Of a stretch of 35,725 bases of DNA, positions 33,801-35,725 are shown piece after piece; position 1 is the first letter of the stretch; every line of letters starts with the position of its first letter. The notes under the pieces were generated by a model that was given only the letters and a program-made list of their open reading frames with translations, made no database searches and was not told the origin of the DNA. The translations under genes and the position numbers were made by a program. Source of the DNA: Oscillospiraceae bacterium (lineage in GTDB: Bacteria; Bacillota; Clostridia; Oscillospirales; CAG-272); the NCBI GenBank assembly GCA_015065455.1, contig SVQI01000005.1, positions 1-35,725 on the forward strand. The letters are read 5' to 3'.

Positions 33801-34409
33801 TCTGCCTTCAAGCTCAAATTTTATATCGTTCAAGCGTACGAGGTTTTCGTTTGTTGAATTTAACTTGCGTTCAGCCTCGTTCTTCTTGTAGCGATATTTT
33901 GAAATCCCTGCTGCCTCTTCGAATATATTTCTTCTTTCATCACTCTTTTGAGAAATGATTTCGGCAGCTTTACCCTGGCTGACGATAGAGTAACCCGTTT
34001 TTCCGACACCGGTATTCATAAACATTTCGTGAATATCCTTAAGTCTTGCAGGTCGGCGGTTTATCATATATTCGCTTTCGCCCGAGCGATAATATCGTCT
34101 TGTAACCTCTACCTCGTCATAGTCTATATCAATTCTGTTTCCGTCGCCCGTATTGTCAATAATGAGTGAAACCTCAGCGTATCCCATAGGACTGCGCGTT
34201 GCCGAACCGCCGAAGATTACGTCTTCCATTTTTGTTCCGCGGATATTCTTGCTGGAAAGCTCACCAAGAACCCAACGCATAGCATCTGAAATGTTTGATT
34301 TTCCGCTTCCGTTAGGGCCGACAATGACAGTCATGCCGCTATCAAAATTTATGGTAGTCTTGTCAGGAAAAGACTTAAAACCGTGAATTTCAAGTGATTT
34401 CAAACGCAT
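30813..34409 (-). CDS. smc: Chromosome segregation ATPase SMC
   Basis: Core of the SMC-ScpAB condensin that compacts and separates chromosomes. From the ATG at 34409 the product has 1198 aa, close to B. subtilis SMC (1186). It begins MRLKSLEIHGFKSFPDKT, with Walker A GPNGSGKSN near 32-40. Two long coiled coils flank a hinge around 510-660 (GPVSKLISVNKKYTVAIETALG, GGSYTGGS). The C-terminal head carries the signature LSGGEQAFVAIALFFAIL and Walker B FCIFDEIESALDE. An in-frame TTG at 34433 would overlap the AAAGGGGG ribosome binding site, so the ATG is preferred. It lies between the radical SAM gene and ftsY. Confidence 0.97.
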   Translation of the reverse strand: MRLKSLEIHGFKSFPDKTTINFDSGMTVIVGPNGSGKSNISDAMRWVLGELSSKNIRGTKMEDVIFGGSATRSPMGYAEVSLIIDNTGDGNRIDIDYDEVEVTRRYYRSGESEYMINRRPARLKDIHEMFMNTGVGKTGYSIVSQGKAAEIISQKSDERRNIFEEAAGISKYRYKKNEAERKLNSTNENLVRLNDIKFELEGRIGPLEKEAEKARKYLDLYEKKKSADISLWLYDTKELREKLKKSEDDFIISGKELEITDETIESLENQSERLFLSAQENKIKSEKNNTELQNANERRYGYEGSLKVLDNDIEHLKQLKVQSENELSLRDEEIQKTKIALEEARKNFEQLQNNLLLSEKERHLADTLLENALLELVELEKELEQTETIIKEKEDEVIAKQIELSSLSGSRKSEDERYESLKGEIKDLEETVTLLKERSAKAEKTIEGYRKKTDEAENNAKDAEKETEKLDSEIKEINDKLNSLYVDMASKKQRADALTRMEEHFEGYANSVRFVMNESLKNNLSGIYGPVSKLISVNKKYTVAIETALGGNLQNIVVKDDECAKKAIALLKEKNAGRATFYPITSIQTQKLNVDLNTVSSFDGYVGVASELTECDDKFRIVSEYLLGRTIVFDNINNASVAAKKLNYKVRLVTLDGQLINAGGSYTGGSTKKDSGMLTRSFEIEKLRKECESIKGETEKLQSSLDMLNKEKEKLSKQKDSHLGNASLLTSLLNAENTQYEVLKSQITADEKNLSELRNEMDRLEKSDDFYNQKKQSIEESISQLELLIASGNDEHEKQKKLIVEKNEEIESLRERNSASVIRLTEDRKDVENLQRTVISTEELLVSLEERITLGSGELESLNIKEQNAESRKENIKKELDETLKLISILEKDRGDFAEKNDEYEQKINELRLKIKEKTNSRELILRTYTKLESLCQQLKNDLDKSSERIWDEYELTYTAALELTLPTVTQENRNETFRELTEYKNKLRALGHVNVSAVDEYKEVKERYDFMHSQISDLEDAEKQLTDIIVKLEVEMRDRFSQAMKDINIHFKNVFRELFGGGTAELVLTNPDDVLTSGIDINVAPPGKIIKNLVSLSGGEQAFVAIALFFAILKVNPTPFCIFDEIESALDEVNVVRFAEYARKYSDATQFIMITHRRGTMESADTLYGVTMYEKGISKVLTVNVRDIEDKLGVKLE

Positions 34410-34463
34410 GGTGTCAAACGCCCCCTTTCTCAATCTTTTGTGTGCGTTTTCTTTTGCACAAAA

Positions 34464-35480
34464 TCATAATATATCTAATATAATATTATATCCTATAATG
34501 TCATATTTTTCAACAACTTTTACTGATTTTAAATTATAATTTTTTATTAATTTTAATTTATTTAAACGTTTCTGACCTACTACTTTTGATACAGCTCCCA
34601 TAGAGCAGTAAATTATAAGATTTTTGCCCGACAAATCAATTTCTGATTGGTCAAGCTTTTGACATATTTTTTTGTAATAAACGTAATTCAGAGCCAACTC
34701 TCCGACAGCGGGATGATAATCTCCCCCGTATACTACGTCGGGGTCATAAAGCTCGTCTCCCGACTGAAGACCTATTCTTATAACCTCTTTGCCTGCCTTA
34801 TCAAAAACAAGTAAAACTTCACCTGTGCGCATGATAGCATCGTCAAGCTTTAAGGGGGAATATTCGTTATTTTTAGCCATTCGGCAAAGCTCGGTTTCGC
34901 TTAAAACGACGGTAGGATATACTCTTGCCCCATCACACAAAGAAGCTATAATTTCAGCTGTATATACTTCTTTTTCGAGTGTTGAGCAGGGAAGACCTAT
35001 CATCATCTGGCCTATAAGGTTAAAGTTGTACGATTTGATTAGCTTACAGGCAGAAACGGCAGTATCTGCCGTGTGTCCGCGTTTTGAAGCAATCAGCACT
35101 TCATCGTCCATTGACTGCAGTCCAAGTTCGATAGTTTTTACCTTGTATTTTTTTAAAATTGACAATATTTCCTCGTCAATATAATCGGGACGTGTAGAAA
35201 GACGGATTGATGAAACACTGCCTTTTTCTATGTATTTGTAAGCAGTTTCAAGTAAAAAGAGCATATCAGCACGGTCAATGCCCGTAAAGCTGCCGCCGAA
35301 AAAAGCAATCTCAGTTTCTGTGTTTTCTGCGTCAATTGTCGACAAAGCATTATTTATTATGCTGTCAACGTCGTTTTTATTAAAAGAAGACGTGCCCGAA
35401 ATGCGTTTCTGATTACAGAAAACACAGTCATTCGGGCAACCTAAATGCGGTATAAATACCGGTATATTCACGTGTCTCAA
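34464..35480 (-). CDS. Elp3-like radical SAM protein
   Basis: Radical SAM enzyme of unknown reaction, 338 aa from the TTG at 35480. The 4Fe-4S motif is C15-x3-C19-x2-C22 in HLGCPNDCVFCNQ, followed by the SAM-contact IAFFGGSFTGI, a radical SAM barrel with ELGLQSMDDEVL and GLPCSTLEKEVY, and a C-terminal extension (about 250-338) without the acetyltransferase domain of true Elp3. Such genes commonly sit next to rnc and smc in Clostridia. The TTG is chosen because TTGGAG lies 7 bp upstream and the protein then begins just before the family's usual start; upstream codons (to 35558) run toward the tandem repeats and show no conserved features. Only the family is sure. Confidence 0.85.
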   Translation of the reverse strand: MRHVNIPVFIPHLGCPNDCVFCNQKRISGTSSFNKNDVDSIINNALSTIDAENTETEIAFFGGSFTGIDRADMLFLLETAYKYIEKGSVSSIRLSTRPDYIDEEILSILKKYKVKTIELGLQSMDDEVLIASKRGHTADTAVSACKLIKSYNFNLIGQMMIGLPCSTLEKEVYTAEIIASLCDGARVYPTVVLSETELCRMAKNNEYSPLKLDDAIMRTGEVLLVFDKAGKEVIRIGLQSGDELYDPDVVYGGDYHPAVGELALNYVYYKKICQKLDQSEIDLSGKNLIIYCSMGAVSKVVGQKRLNKLKLIKNYNLKSVKVVEKYDIIGYNIILDIL

Positions 35481-35548
35481 AATATTTCTCCAAGAAATAA
35501 AATTAAATATATTTTCGAAAGATACAAATATAATACAAAGAAATTTAA

Positions 35549-35725
35549 GCTTGATCAAAGAGGGATAATGCCTCTTTAGTTAAAGCAGAGTATTATTTTT
35601 TAAAAAATAATACAAAAAAACTTGAGCTTGACCAAAAAGGGATAATGCCTCTTTAGTTAAAGCAGAGTATTATTTTTTAAAAAATAATACAAAAAAACTT
35701 GAGCTTGACCAAAAAGGGATAATGC
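35549..35725. repeat. 77-bp tandem repeat array, cut by the window end
   Basis: The motif GGGATAATGC recurs at 35562, 35639 and 35716, a period of exactly 77 bp. Copies 1 and 2 are nearly identical; copy 1 differs at a few positions left of the motif, and the third runs off the window. A degenerate partial unit may precede it (about 35530-35548). Each unit holds a perfect 24-bp palindrome (35590-35613 and 35667-35690; arm GTATTATTTTTT) and a hairpin AAAGAGG/CCTCTTT (35558-35578; one mismatch in copy 2). No reading frame, tRNA or promoter is evident. The array lies 5' of the radical SAM gene. Confidence 0.9.

Noticed and set aside
34435..34464. Terminator between the radical SAM gene and smc (TTTTGTG/CACAAAA stem)
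   Set aside because: The stem is interrupted and no U-run follows on the minus strand; read-through into smc is more likely.
35628..35649. Promoter within the 77-bp unit (TTGACC followed by GATAAT)
   Set aside because: The hexamers are only about 8 bp apart, too close for a sigma-A promoter.
35549..35725. CRISPR array
   Set aside because: The whole 77-bp unit repeats without unique spacers and no cas genes are in the window.
1..35725. Mobile elements, prophage, toxin-antitoxin, defence or secretion clusters
   Set aside because: No transposase, integrase, phage structural, nuclease or toxin motifs were seen; every convincing gene is housekeeping or metabolic.

Overview
The window looks like a chromosomal stretch from an anaerobic, AT-rich member of the Clostridia (Bacillota), most likely a gut-type Oscillospirales or Ruminococcaceae relative. 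The placement is inferred from the gene order rpmG-secE-nusG-rplK-rplA, a PerR-rubrerythrin pair, a T-box leader on thrS, the cluster smc-ftsY-rdgB-yhbY-nadD-yqeK-LCP-rsfS-leuS, and near-consensus TTGACA-17-TATAAT promoters. Nothing marks a phage, plasmid, integron, CRISPR array or defence island. I found 34 protein genes and no rRNA or tRNA.

Layout. 1-1409 (minus): rlmD, divergent from 1521-3998 (plus), the rpmG-secE-nusG-rplK-rplA transcription/translation block, which carries an L1-binding leader mimic before rplK and ends in a strong terminator without rplJ/rplL. 4007-4733: a monocistronic iron-sulfur flavoprotein that shares a bidirectional terminator with the convergent pair aminotransferase-purC (4746-6659, minus). 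6902-9116 (plus): a trigger-factor-like FKBP lipoprotein, then perR-rubrerythrin. 9136-12332 (plus): a D-2-hydroxyacid dehydrogenase, then a T-box leader and thrS, whose product lacks most of the TGS domain.

12342-20436 (minus): a complete arginine pathway, argG-argH-argC-argJ-argB-argD-argF, read from one promoter with ARG-box-like operators. ArgJ replaces argA and argE. Behind argF lies a short remnant of a second argF 3' end. 20541-23176 (minus): comM and D-alanine aminotransferase; then rpsU with its own promoter and terminator. 23587-35480 (minus): a long growth-related run comprising an Elp3-like radical SAM gene, smc, ftsY, rdgB, yhbY, nadD, yqeK, an LCP protein, rsfS and leuS. The right edge (about 35549-35725) holds a 77-bp tandem repeat containing a perfect 24-bp palindrome, cut by the window end.

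How it fits together: most genes are housekeeping (translation, protein export, chromosome segregation, NAD and purine synthesis, nucleotide-pool cleaning, cell-wall polymer attachment). The readable regulation is the L1 autogenous leader, the threonine T-box, ARG boxes, and a PerR-type operator. I see no convincing undescribed system. The best second-look items are the 77-bp repeats, the TGS-less ThrRS, the argF remnant, and the cis elements around argG and rpmG. Promoters, operators and RNA structures were identified by eye and are untested.
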